Of a stretch of DNA of 15,938 nucleotides, positions 1 through 6,629 are shown in pieces (within the stretch, counting starts at the first letter, position 1; every line of letters starts with the position of its first letter). The notes beneath the pieces are model-generated. The model was not told where the DNA came from. It ran no database searches and saw nothing but the letters and a program-made list of their open reading frames with translations. This DNA is from Thermoanaerobaculia bacterium (GTDB taxonomy: Bacteria; Acidobacteriota; Thermoanaerobaculia; UBA5066): the NCBI GenBank assembly GCA_023717585.1, contig JAMQPJ010000046.1:1-15938 (forward strand). The letters run 5' to 3'. The position numbers and the translations under genes are program-made.

Positions 1-659
1 ACGTCCTGGAGGACGAGCTGCTGGACCTCGATGCCGATCCCGTACATCTCACAGAGCCGCTGCAGCTCCGCCTTTGCCAGAAGCGCGATCGCCTCGCGCC
101 CGATCGTCAGGACTTCGTCCACGCTGTGATCGCCCACGACCTGGCGCATGGCCGCCTCGGACATGTACCGAAACGTCTCGGGCACGTCGCGCACGCGGAA
201 GAGGAACGCGCTCGGATCCTTGATCCGGTACTGGACGATCCACTCGACCACCGCGACGTTGAGGTCTCCCGTGAGCATCTGCGCCTCGGCGATGGTCTCG
301 GGCGTGGCTGCCGCGTACGTCGTCTGGGCCGCCGCCCGCGCGGTCCGGAACCCGAACTCCATCTTGAGCTGGCGCTGGACCGGCACCTTCGTGATCCGCT
401 CAACGCCGAGGGGGATCTTGACGTGAGGGCCGGGTTCGCTGGTCCGCACGAACCTGCCGAAGCGCTGGACCACCGCTACCTCGTCAGGCTCGACCTGGTA
501 GTAGCCGGTCACGATCAGGAACAGGGCCGCCGCGACGCCCAGGATGAGAACCGCCACGCCTCGCGGGATCCGCGGAATCTGCGGCATCTGTGGAATCGGA
601 GGAAGCTCTAGCCGTTTGCCGCCACCCAGATCCACGCTCCATCCACGATGATCCTCCAT
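1..659 (-). CDS. hflK: HflK, membrane-anchored SPFH protein that modulates FtsH (partial, 3' end outside window)
   Basis: HflK forms, with HflC, a periplasm-facing ring complex around the membrane protease FtsH and limits its activity. The frame stays open to base 1, so about 219 N-terminal residues are seen; the C-terminus lies off the left edge. A short proline-rich start (residues 18-33) precedes one membrane segment (about 34-53), then the band-7/SPFH domain with YYQVEPDEVAVVQRFGRF and the signature MLTGDLNVAVVEWIVQYRIKDP-like stretch (129-149). The N-terminus lacks the long Gly-rich tail of the E. coli protein. The ATG at 659 is preceded on the minus strand by AGGA (667-670) with 7-nt spacing. 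hflC would be expected further left, outside the window. The gene lies 123 nt downstream of the kinase on the same strand, so it may have its own promoter. The family assignment is firm. Confidence 0.93.
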   Translation of the reverse strand, partial: MEDHRGWSVDLGGGKRLELPPIPQMPQIPRIPRGVAVLILGVAAALFLIVTGYYQVEPDEVAVVQRFGRFVRTSEPGPHVKIPLGVERITKVPVQRQLKMEFGFRTARAAAQTTYAAATPETIAEAQMLTGDLNVAVVEWIVQYRIKDPSAFLFRVRDVPETFRYMSEAAMRQVVGDHSVDEVLTIGREAIALLAKAELQRLCEMYGIGIEVQQLVLQD

Positions 660-782
660 GTCCGTTTCCTTTCATCCCCGCAGGGGCAGTGGGGCAACGA
701 AGCAATCTACACCCGGCACCACACCTCGCCCCGGGATTCGCCAGCCCGAGCCGCAGCCCGCCGTGAACCTCGACACGCGGAG

Positions 783-3446
783 TCAGTCTCTTTTTGGTCT
801 CGAGGTCGGGCCCGGGGCGCCTTCGAGCCTTGAGAGCGCCTCGTCACAGCGTGCGATCTCGGCGAGGATGCGGTCCGGCTCGCCGGTTTCGCCGGTCGGA
901 AGCGTGCCCGCCTGGCGCATCTCGAGGAACGCCTCCAGCCCCTGGCGGTATTGCGACCTCGCCCGCCGCCAGTGTTCGACCCTCCGCGCCGCCGGTGTCT
1001 TCCCATCGGCGCCGAGCGTCGCGTGGAGGCTGCCCAAACCGGCCACGGCCCGTGCCGCGCTGGCCCGCGTGAAGACGTTCGTCGGGTCCCCCTTGGACAG
1101 GTCCCCGTAAATCGCCATCTCCTTCCCGCGGCTCTCCAGGGCGCCGGCCGTGTCACCCATCTTCAAGAGAACAGCGCCGATCCGGCCATGAGCCCTCGCC
1201 ACGACGCCTCGCAGCTGGGCGTTTCGGGGATCGGCCGCCACCAGTGTCTCGCGGATCGCGAGCGCTCGCCGGTGGCTTTGGAGACTCCCCGCGTAGTTTT
1301 CGAGGTCCCAGAGGAGGCCGCCCATCGAGGCGTAGTCGAAAGACAGGTCGAGCCGGGCCTCCGCGTTCGTCGGATCGGCCTGGGAGCGCTCCTCGTCGAG
1401 CCGCACGGCCCTCAGGTACATGTCCCGGGCGCCGGCGTAGTCTTTCCCCGCTTGCAGCGCGCTGCCGTAGTATTTGTAGCCGAGCGCCGCGTTGCGTTGG
1501 GACTTCGGGTCCTTCAGGTTCTCCCTCCAGAGAGCCTCGAAGATCTCCATCTCTTTCCGATAAGAGGCCGTGGCGCCCGGTTGATCGCCCGTCTGGACGA
1601 GTGCGACGGCGACGTGGTGGTGGCCGATCGCGACGTCGCGGCGCGCGATCGGATCGCCGGGCCGTTCGGCCGCGAGTTTCTCGTGTATCGAGAGGGCCTT
1701 TCGACTCAGCGCGAGGGCGCCGACCCTGTCGCCCATGACCTGCGTCACCTCTGCGACGCGGTCATAGGCCACCGCCAGCTCCCGGCGATCCTCGGGATTC
1801 CCGGGATCCTCGGCCGCCAGCGCCTCGCGAAGCTCGACAGATTTCCGATAGCTCTTCAGCGCCCCGGTAGTGTCGCCGAGATTCGCCGCGGCCGGTCTTC
1901 CCTGCACGTCGCCGACCTTCAGATAGGCGGTGGCCAGCTCCCGCCGCAGCGACCGGTCGCCAGCGGCCTCGCGGGACAGGCTGTCGAGGTACACGAGGGC
2001 CTTCGTGACCAGGGTTTCCCGCACCTTCGTCGAGCCCGGCAGCTTCTGGATGCCGTCGTGCACCTCGAAAAGAAACGCGTTCGCGAGCTGCCGCACGTCG
2101 TTGAACCGCCGCTCCGCGCGGGCCCGCTCGCTCTGCGCCACGCGGGCCTGGTGGACCGTCGCCGCGAGGCCGGCGACGAGGGCGCCGGCGACGAGCGCAG
2201 CCGCGACGACCCCCGCGCGGTGCCGGCGCACGAACTTGCCCGTGCGGTATCCGAGGGTGTCCTTGCGCGCGATCACCGGGAGACGTTCGAGATGCCGCCG
2301 GATGTCCTCGGAGAACTGCTCGACCGACGCGTACCGCCGCTGCGGCTCCTTGCGCATCGCCATGAGGACGATGTTGTCGAGGTCGCCGGCCAGGCGCCTC
2401 TGGAGCTTCTGCGGCTCCCCTCCCCGGGTCTGGCTGACCGATTCGGGAGTGAGGGTGGACCGGACGGATCCATCCTCCGAAAGGACCTCTTCGACGCGCG
2501 ACACCGCCGTGCTCGGCTTCTCGGGCTCCTTCTCGCAAACCACCCGCAGCAGCTCCGCCGCCTGCAGCGTCTCGAGCCGGTAGGGACGGTGGCCGGTCAG
2601 GAGCTCGTACAGGACGACGCCGAGCGAGTAGACATCGCTCGCCGTCGTGATGGGTTCGCCCCGGATCTGCTCCGGACTCGCGTAGTCCGGAGTCAGGAGG
2701 CGCAGCGAAGCTGCCGTGTAGTCGAGAGTCTGCGAAGAGAACTCGGGATTCAGGAGCTTCGCGATCCCGAAGTCGAGCAGCTTCGGAGCACCCTCCGACG
2801 TCACCAGGATGTTGCCGGGTTTGATGTCCCGGTGCACGACGAGGTTCTGGTGCGCGTAGTGGACGGCGGAACAGATCGTGCGAAAGAGCTTCAGCCTTTC
2901 GTCGACGGAGAGTCGATGGCTGTCGCAGTACTCGAGCAGGGGCTGGCCTTCCACGTACTCGAGAACGAAAAAGGGCAGCCCCTCCTCGGTCGCGCCTCCG
3001 TCGAGGAGCCGGGCGATGTGGGGATGATCGAGGCCTGCCAGGATCTGCCGCTCGTTGCGGAACCGCCGGAGGACGATGTCGGATTCCATCCCCGGCCGAA
3101 CGATCTTGACCGCCACGCGCTGGCGGAACTGCTCGTCGGATCGGCGGGCCAGGTAGACCGAGCCCATGCCGCCGTGTCCGATCTCCGCGAGCACCTTGTA
3201 GGGACCGATACGCTTGCCCACGTGAGACGGCCGTTCGGCTCCGAGCGCTGCATCGGACGGCTCCCGGGGCGCGGGAGTCTCCAGCACTTCCGGTTGCTCG
3301 GAGGACGCAATCAGGGACTCGACCTGGCGGCGAAGCCCCGAATCGCCCCGGCAGGCTTCGTCGAGATACTGTCGGCGCTGCTCAGGCGCTCGATCCAGCA
3401 CCTCCTGGAAAACGGCCTTCAGCTGCTCCCACTGTTCCGGCGTCAT
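783..3446 (-). CDS. Membrane Ser/Thr protein kinase (PknB/Hanks type) with C-terminal TPR repeats
   Basis: Predicted 887-residue eukaryotic-type kinase. In order: an N-terminal helix region starting MTPEQWEQLKAVFQEVLDRA, as in many acidobacterial kinases; a kinase domain about 83-390 with Gly loop GHGGMG (90-95), ATP-binding K114 in VAVK, helix-C glutamate E132, catalytic HRDIKPGN (205-212, Asp206), DFG (225-227) and the SPE motif (257-259); a membrane segment about 411-430; then roughly six TPR-like units of about 50 residues (about 500-840), probably extracytoplasmic. All key catalytic residues are present, so it should be active. The frame is open further upstream to 3815, but I chose the ATG at 3446 because the protein then starts like its family and a 97-nt intergenic region is left before the divergent gene at 3544. 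No clear ribosome binding site precedes this ATG; a TATGCT element lies 18 nt upstream. Its substrate is unknown; the nearby ECF sigma factor is a plausible partner (inference). Confidence 0.92.
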   Translation of the reverse strand: MTPEQWEQLKAVFQEVLDRAPEQRRQYLDEACRGDSGLRRQVESLIASSEQPEVLETPAPREPSDAALGAERPSHVGKRIGPYKVLAEIGHGGMGSVYLARRSDEQFRQRVAVKIVRPGMESDIVLRRFRNERQILAGLDHPHIARLLDGGATEEGLPFFVLEYVEGQPLLEYCDSHRLSVDERLKLFRTICSAVHYAHQNLVVHRDIKPGNILVTSEGAPKLLDFGIAKLLNPEFSSQTLDYTAASLRLLTPDYASPEQIRGEPITTASDVYSLGVVLYELLTGHRPYRLETLQAAELLRVVCEKEPEKPSTAVSRVEEVLSEDGSVRSTLTPESVSQTRGGEPQKLQRRLAGDLDNIVLMAMRKEPQRRYASVEQFSEDIRRHLERLPVIARKDTLGYRTGKFVRRHRAGVVAAALVAGALVAGLAATVHQARVAQSERARAERRFNDVRQLANAFLFEVHDGIQKLPGSTKVRETLVTKALVYLDSLSREAAGDRSLRRELATAYLKVGDVQGRPAAANLGDTTGALKSYRKSVELREALAAEDPGNPEDRRELAVAYDRVAEVTQVMGDRVGALALSRKALSIHEKLAAERPGDPIARRDVAIGHHHVAVALVQTGDQPGATASYRKEMEIFEALWRENLKDPKSQRNAALGYKYYGSALQAGKDYAGARDMYLRAVRLDEERSQADPTNAEARLDLSFDYASMGGLLWDLENYAGSLQSHRRALAIRETLVAADPRNAQLRGVVARAHGRIGAVLLKMGDTAGALESRGKEMAIYGDLSKGDPTNVFTRASAARAVAGLGSLHATLGADGKTPAARRVEHWRRARSQYRQGLEAFLEMRQAGTLPTGETGEPDRILAEIARCDEALSRLEGAPGPTSRPKRD

Positions 3447-3463
3447 GAAAGCGTGTGACCGGG

Positions 3464-3475
3464 CAGCATAGCCGA
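3464..3475 (-). promoter_or_regulatory. Candidate promoter -10 region of the kinase gene (shared 12-mer)
   Basis: On the minus strand this reads TCGGCTATGCTG, identical to the 12-mer at 4776-4787 before the sigma gene. TATGCT (3465-3470) resembles a -10 hexamer (4 of 6 to TATAAT). It ends 18 nt before the kinase ATG, which would give a leader of roughly ten bases; this fits the missing ribosome binding site. No convincing -35 hexamer is seen at 16-18 nt. It could instead be an activator site or an ECF-type element. Confidence 0.4.
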
Positions 3476-3530
3476 ATCCCGCGACCCGCTCCACGTGGCC
3501 CCTCCGCCCGCCACCTCTCGCGATTCGGAG

Positions 3531-3538
3531 AAGGAGGT
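3531..3538 (+). promoter_or_regulatory. Shine-Dalgarno AAGGAGGT of the repeat-containing secreted protein
   Basis: AAGGAGGT lies 5 nt before the ATG at 3544 and is the main evidence that this short gene is real. It is embedded in an 11-nt palindrome, GGAGGTCCTCC (3533-3543), that abuts the start codon, so the site could in principle pair with itself. Confidence 0.75.
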
Positions 3539-3543
3539 CCTCC

Positions 3544-4167
3544 ATGAAAGGCCGAACCGTCCTTCTCCTCTCCGCCGTGGCGTTCTGCCTGACGGAGGCG
3601 CTCGTGGCGGCGCCTCGCACCTTCACTCCTGTCGTCCGGGCGGGAGATCGACTTGCCAGCGCGCCGGTCCTCATCGACCAGGTATTCGGCCCAATGGACT
3701 CGAAGGTCCGGGAGAAGGTCCGGGAAAAAGGACGGTACGTCCTCGAGCTCGAGGGAACGGGCGCCAGAGGCCAGGTTCGGGTCTTTTTTCGAAGAGTGGA
3801 CAAGCAGGAGGCCAACTACCGGGCCAGCCATGCCGTCGGGGACCTGACGTGCTCGGTGAACACGATTCTCGGACCGAATGACAAACCTGGCGCCCTGAAG
3901 GGAATCGTCGAACCGGAAGACAGACCCGGCGCGCTGAAGGGGATCATCCAGCCGGATGACAGACCCAGCGCGCTGAAGGGGATCATCGAGCCGCAAGACA
4001 GACCCCGCACGCTGAACGAGCTCGGCTTTCGCGCGAACGCCGCCGCCAGCGTGCAAATAATGGGGCCCTCGATCCTTCTCCAGATCCGGGCCCTGGATCC
4101 GCCTCCGCCGAACGGAGACGGCGTGACCCAGTGCATCATGAAAGTCACGCTCCGGGCCGCCAAGTAA
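3544..4167 (+). CDS. Small secreted protein with 13-residue tandem repeats, function unknown
   Basis: A 207-residue protein I do not recognise. It has a signal peptide (MKGRT, then hydrophobic VLLLSAVAFCL, probable cleavage near residues 22-23). A region about 24-110 follows, possibly beta-rich, with a charged patch (about 50-65). Then come four tandem 13-residue units (111-162) of pattern P-x-D-[KR]-P-x-[AT]-L-[KN]-x-x-x-x, and a C-terminal part with a PPPP stretch (186-189). Only two cysteines remain after the signal peptide (C103, C197), which could pair. The start is set by a strong Shine-Dalgarno and the signal peptide. It is divergent from the kinase (97 nt between starts) and convergent with the sigma gene (21 nt between stops). 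Another frame is open over 3382-4056 on the other strand, but it lacks comparable start signals. The role is unknown; export and the neighbours suggest an envelope function linked to the kinase/sigma pair (inference). Confidence 0.75.
   Translation: MKGRTVLLLSAVAFCLTEALVAAPRTFTPVVRAGDRLASAPVLIDQVFGPMDSKVREKVREKGRYVLELEGTGARGQVRVFFRRVDKQEANYRASHAVGDLTCSVNTILGPNDKPGALKGIVEPEDRPGALKGIIQPDDRPSALKGIIEPQDRPRTLNELGFRANAAASVQIMGPSILLQIRALDPPPPNGDGVTQCIMKVTLRAAK
3874..4029 (+). repeat. In-frame 39-bp tandem repeat, four units
   Basis: Four consecutive 39-bp units (3874-3912, 3913-3951, 3952-3990, 3991-4029) encode PNDKPGALKGIVE, PEDRPGALKGIIQ, PDDRPSALKGIIE and the degenerate PQDRPRTLNELGF. By direct comparison units 2 and 3 match at 36 of 39 bases, units 1 and 2 at 30 of 39, and units 3 and 4 at 27 of 39. 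This suggests that the middle units arose by a recent duplication. Confidence 0.9.
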
Positions 4168-4171
4168 AGCG

Positions 4172-4187
4172 GCCGGACCGTTCCGGC
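4172..4187. terminator. Hairpin between convergent genes (terminator-like, no U-tract)
   Basis: GCCGGA (4172-4177), loop CCGT, TCCGGC (4182-4187): a perfect 6-bp stem filling the 21-nt gap between the stop codons of the secreted repeat protein and the sigma gene. It is well placed to stop transcription from both sides, but there is no T-run on either strand. Confidence 0.35.
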
Positions 4188-4188
4188 G

Positions 4189-4770
4189 TCAGGACCCGGT
4201 CGCCCGGTCGCCGCGAAGCTCGCGGCCAAGCCACGCCTTCGCCATCCGCCACTCGCGCTTGACGGTCCGGGCGGAGATCTCGAGCACCCGGGCCGTCTCC
4301 TCGACCGTCAGGCCGCCGAAGTAGCGCAGCTCGACGATCCGGCCCTGCCTCGCGTCGAGAGCCTCCAGATCCCGGAGAGCCTCGTCCAGTGCCAGAAGGT
4401 CCGTTCCTCGCTGCTCGAGCGGTGCATCCGCCTCGCCCAGGGCGACCGTGAAGCAGGCACCCTCCCTCTTCGCGGTCCTGCGGGCGCGCGCGTGGTCCAC
4501 GAGGATCCGGCGCATCAGCTGCGCCGACACGGCGAAGAAGTGAGCCCGGCCGTGCCATTGGGCCCGCTTCTGGCCGGCCAGCCGCAGGTAGGTCTCGTGG
4601 ACGAGAGCCGTCGGCACGAGCGTGTGGTCGGGCCGCTCCTGTGACAGGCGCTGGCGGGCGATCTTTCGCAGCTCGCTGTAGACGAGAGGCACGAGCTCCT
4701 CGAGAGCGTCGCGATCGCCCCGGCTCCATTCGACCAGAAGCTCTGTGACGCGGCCGGGCGAGGGTGCCAC
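4189..4770 (-). CDS. ECF-type RNA polymerase sigma factor, Sig-70_X6 (TIGR02999) family
   Basis: A 193-residue sigma factor, the usual length for this family. Region sigma-2 spans about 10-95, with LVPLVYSELRKIARQRL and the family-typical TALVHETYLRL (54-64) and HFFAVSAQLMRRILVDHAR (77-95). Sigma-4 spans about 125-185, with LRYFGGLTVEETARVLEIS and the helix-turn-helix around 154-180 ending TVKREWRMAKAWL. It would direct RNA polymerase to its own promoter class. The start is GTG at 4770; no Shine-Dalgarno is seen, and a TATGCT element ends only 6 nt upstream, so the mRNA may be leaderless. No anti-sigma gene is adjacent. Sigma factors of this family are often found near Ser/Thr kinases in Acidobacteriota and Planctomycetes, and one lies 0.7 kb downstream here, separated by one gene on the opposite strand. 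Control by phosphorylation is possible (inference). Confidence 0.93.
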   Translation of the reverse strand: MAPSPGRVTELLVEWSRGDRDALEELVPLVYSELRKIARQRLSQERPDHTLVPTALVHETYLRLAGQKRAQWHGRAHFFAVSAQLMRRILVDHARARRTAKREGACFTVALGEADAPLEQRGTDLLALDEALRDLEALDARQGRIVELRYFGGLTVEETARVLEISARTVKREWRMAKAWLGRELRGDRATGS

Positions 4771-4775
4771 GAATT

Positions 4776-4787
4776 CAGCATAGCCGA
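4776..4787 (-). promoter_or_regulatory. Candidate promoter -10 region of the sigma gene (shared 12-mer)
   Basis: Minus strand TCGGCTATGCTG, identical to 3464-3475 before the kinase gene; flanking bases also agree partly (GCGCGGA here, GCGGGAT there). TATGCT (4777-4782) ends 6 nt before the GTG start, so transcription starting about 7 nt later would begin at or next to the start codon. There is no good -35 match. Confidence 0.42.
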
Positions 4788-4871
4788 TCCGCGCGCGGCT
4801 CGAGGAGGCGTGTCCCCATTCTGCGGAGCTTCTCGCGAACCCGTGAGAAGGCCCATGCCGGGCTCGCCGAG

Positions 4872-4878
4872 AAAGGAG
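4872..4878 (+). promoter_or_regulatory. Shine-Dalgarno AAAGGAG that sets the start of the cysteine-rich protein
   Basis: AAAGGAG sits 5 nt before the ATG at 4884. The reading frame is open from 4764, but only this ATG has a ribosome binding site and is followed directly by a signal peptide. Confidence 0.75.
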
Positions 4879-4883
4879 CTTCC

Positions 4884-5612
4884 ATGCGCCGCTTGCGCCG
4901 CCTCGGTTCCTGGATCCTGACAGCCGCCGCCCTGCTTCTGTGGATGCCCTCGGCCGGCGCCGAAGAGTGCAAGAAGCGGATCTGCCGGTCCAACTACTCC
5001 TTCGACGGCACCTATTGCGAGGCCGAATCGGGGTTCGGCTGGCGCAGCCATTACCGGCCGGCGAGTCCCGTCTGTCCGGACGGATGGGACATTTCCGGCC
5101 AGTCCTGCGTGAAGAAGCTCTGCTGCGAGAAGGCGGCCTGCAGGAGCGGGGAGACCTACCGGGACGGCTTCTGCTACAAGCCGCCCTCCGGCATCGGCGG
5201 CTACATGTCGCACTACGAAGCCCGCTGCGAACCGGGATGGGCTTTCAACCGATCGCGGGGGACGTGCCGGAACCCCGACCCCGACTGCGCTCCCTTCACG
5301 CCGGGGGTCGTCGTGCAAGCGATGGCGTTCTTCGAGATCACCGGCTACGCCGAGCGATGCGCGCGCAAAGGGGGCTCCGTCACGATTCAGGGCAATCGCT
5401 TCGGCGCCGTGCAGGGGCCCAACCGCGTCCTCCTCGGCGGACATGGAATCAGCGTGCTGCTGCCCGTCACCCTCTGGTCTCCCACACGCATCACGGTGAC
5501 GATCCCGGACGTTCCCCGGATCGTCGAGGGCCGGATTTACTACATCGGAATCCAGAACGACGAGAACCAGTGGCTGAGCGGCATCGACAAGTCGATCGCG
5601 GTATGCCAATGA
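4884..5612 (+). CDS. Secreted cysteine-rich protein with duplicated Cys module and C-terminal IPT/TIG-like domain
   Basis: A 242-residue exported protein of unknown function. The signal peptide is MRRLRRLGSW plus hydrophobic ILTAAALLLW, with probable cleavage after AGA (residue 26). The mature part has 14 cysteines. Twelve fall in two consecutive modules: C29-C34-C45-C64-C75-C80 and C81-C86-C97-C115-C128-C135, with near-identical spacing and similar sequence (SHYRPASPVCPDGW against SHYEARCEPGW). The C-terminal about 140-242 looks like an IPT/TIG immunoglobulin fold (GGSVTIQGNRFG, then RITVTIPDV), a fold used for binding in secreted and surface proteins. The many cysteines imply a disulfide-bonded extracytoplasmic protein. 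The gene is divergent from the sigma gene, with 113 nt between starts, and could be a target of it (inference). The TIG assignment is moderate; the Cys modules match no family I can name. Confidence 0.8.
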   Translation: MRRLRRLGSWILTAAALLLWMPSAGAEECKKRICRSNYSFDGTYCEAESGFGWRSHYRPASPVCPDGWDISGQSCVKKLCCEKAACRSGETYRDGFCYKPPSGIGGYMSHYEARCEPGWAFNRSRGTCRNPDPDCAPFTPGVVVQAMAFFEITGYAERCARKGGSVTIQGNRFGAVQGPNRVLLGGHGISVLLPVTLWSPTRITVTIPDVPRIVEGRIYYIGIQNDENQWLSGIDKSIAVCQ

Positions 5613-5699
5613 CGAGCAGGCCGGCCGTCATCTGACCCCACCGCACGCTCTCCCGACGAACCCGGAAAATAGTACGCTGCGGCTCCAGGAGTAGCGGTC

Positions 5700-6629
5700 A
5701 TGAGGACGTTCGCCCTCCATGAAGTCGGGCCGCGCGACGGCCTCCAGGTCGAGAAGCAGACGGTCCCGACGGGCACGAAGCTCGCATGGATCGAAAGTCT
5801 GCTTTCCTCGGGTGTCGACATCGTGCAGGTCGGCTCGTTCGTCCACCCGGAAAAGGTCCCGCAGATGGCCGACACGGACGAGCTGTTCCGGAGGCTCGCG
5901 GCGAGGCCGGACACCGGGAGGGGCGTCCTCTCCGGTCTCGTCCTGAACGAGAAAGGGCTCGACCGGGCGCTCTCGTGCGGCGTCGAGCTCGTCTGCATGG
6001 GCGTCTCGGCGAGCGACACCCACAGCCGCAAGAACACCGGGATGGGGACCGAGGAGGCGACGCGCCGGATCCTGGCGACCGCGAAGAAGACGGTCGAGGC
6101 GGGCAGGGCCGTCCAGGTCTCGGTCCAGTCGGCGTTCGGCTGCGGCTTCGAGGGGCCGGTCCCGGAAGAGCGGGTCCTCTCGATCGTCAGGGAGTATCTC
6201 GACGCGGGCCTCAGGAGGATCTCGCTCGCCGACACGGCGGGGCACGCCTGCCCGGAGCAGGTCGAGAGGCTGTTCGAGGCGATCGTCGACCTCGCGCCGG
6301 ACGTCGAGCCCGCGTGCCACTTCCACGACACGTTCGGGCTCGGGATGGCGAACGTCTGGGCTGCGATGCGCTCCGGCGTCGTCTCGTTCGACTCCTCGTT
6401 CGGCGGCCTCGGCGGCTGCCCGTTCACGAAGGTCGCCGCGGGAAACGTCGCGACCGAGGACCTCGTCCACGGCTGGCAGAGGTCGGGGATTCGGACCGAC
6501 GTGAAGCTCGACGTCCTGATCGAGGTCGCGCGCTCGGTCTCGGCCTTCTTCGGGCGGGAGCTGCCCGGAAGGGTCCACAAGACGGGGCCTGTCCCGGCGG
6601 AGCGGAAGATCGCGGAAGTCTCCGCGTGA
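5700..6629 (+). CDS. HMG-CoA lyase family enzyme (DRE-TIM metallolyase)
   Basis: A 309-residue TIM-barrel lyase. The family cleaves 3-hydroxy-3-methylglutaryl-CoA to acetyl-CoA and acetoacetate, or related substrates such as citramalyl-CoA. Recognisable are EVGPRDGLQ (8-16; R12 and D13 match human R41/D42), SFVHPEKVPQMAD (46-58), metal-binding H207 and H209 in CHFHDTFG, GLGGCP with catalytic-loop C240 (human C266), and N249 in AGNVATEDL (human N275). The residue aligned with human E72 is Gln43 (VQVGSFV in place of an E-x-x-SFV motif), a change at a residue important for human activity. The ATG at 5700 has AGGAG (5687-5691) 8 nt upstream. It overlaps the next gene by 4 nt, a sign of translational coupling with the CoA-transferase. 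The likely role is degradation of a branched 3-hydroxyacyl-CoA; the exact substrate is uncertain. Confidence 0.88.
   Translation: MRTFALHEVGPRDGLQVEKQTVPTGTKLAWIESLLSSGVDIVQVGSFVHPEKVPQMADTDELFRRLAARPDTGRGVLSGLVLNEKGLDRALSCGVELVCMGVSASDTHSRKNTGMGTEEATRRILATAKKTVEAGRAVQVSVQSAFGCGFEGPVPEERVLSIVREYLDAGLRRISLADTAGHACPEQVERLFEAIVDLAPDVEPACHFHDTFGLGMANVWAAMRSGVVSFDSSFGGLGGCPFTKVAAGNVATEDLVHGWQRSGIRTDVKLDVLIEVARSVSAFFGRELPGRVHKTGPVPAERKIAEVSA

Noticed and set aside
951..3458. Very long open frame on the plus strand opposite the kinase gene
   Set aside because: It mirrors the strongly biased third positions of the real gene; the product is Arg/Leu/Val-rich without family resemblance, and the kinase on the other strand is unmistakable.
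3447..3815. 123-residue N-terminal extension of the kinase
   Set aside because: It would overlap the divergent secreted-protein gene, and the extra residues do not resemble the family's N-terminus.
3382..4056. Minus-strand open frame with repeated LQRAGSVIRLDDP units
   Set aside because: The repeats are only the complement of the 39-bp repeat in the plus-strand gene, which has a strong ribosome binding site and signal peptide; the frame also overlaps the kinase start.
4764..4883. 40-residue N-terminal extension of the Cys-rich protein
   Set aside because: It would place the signal peptide internally and overlap the sigma gene start; the ATG at 4884 has a good ribosome binding site.
5609..5631. 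ATGACG/CGTCAT 6-bp inverted repeat across the stop codon of the Cys-rich gene
   Set aside because: Short stem with an 11-nt loop and no T-run; expected by chance in this composition.
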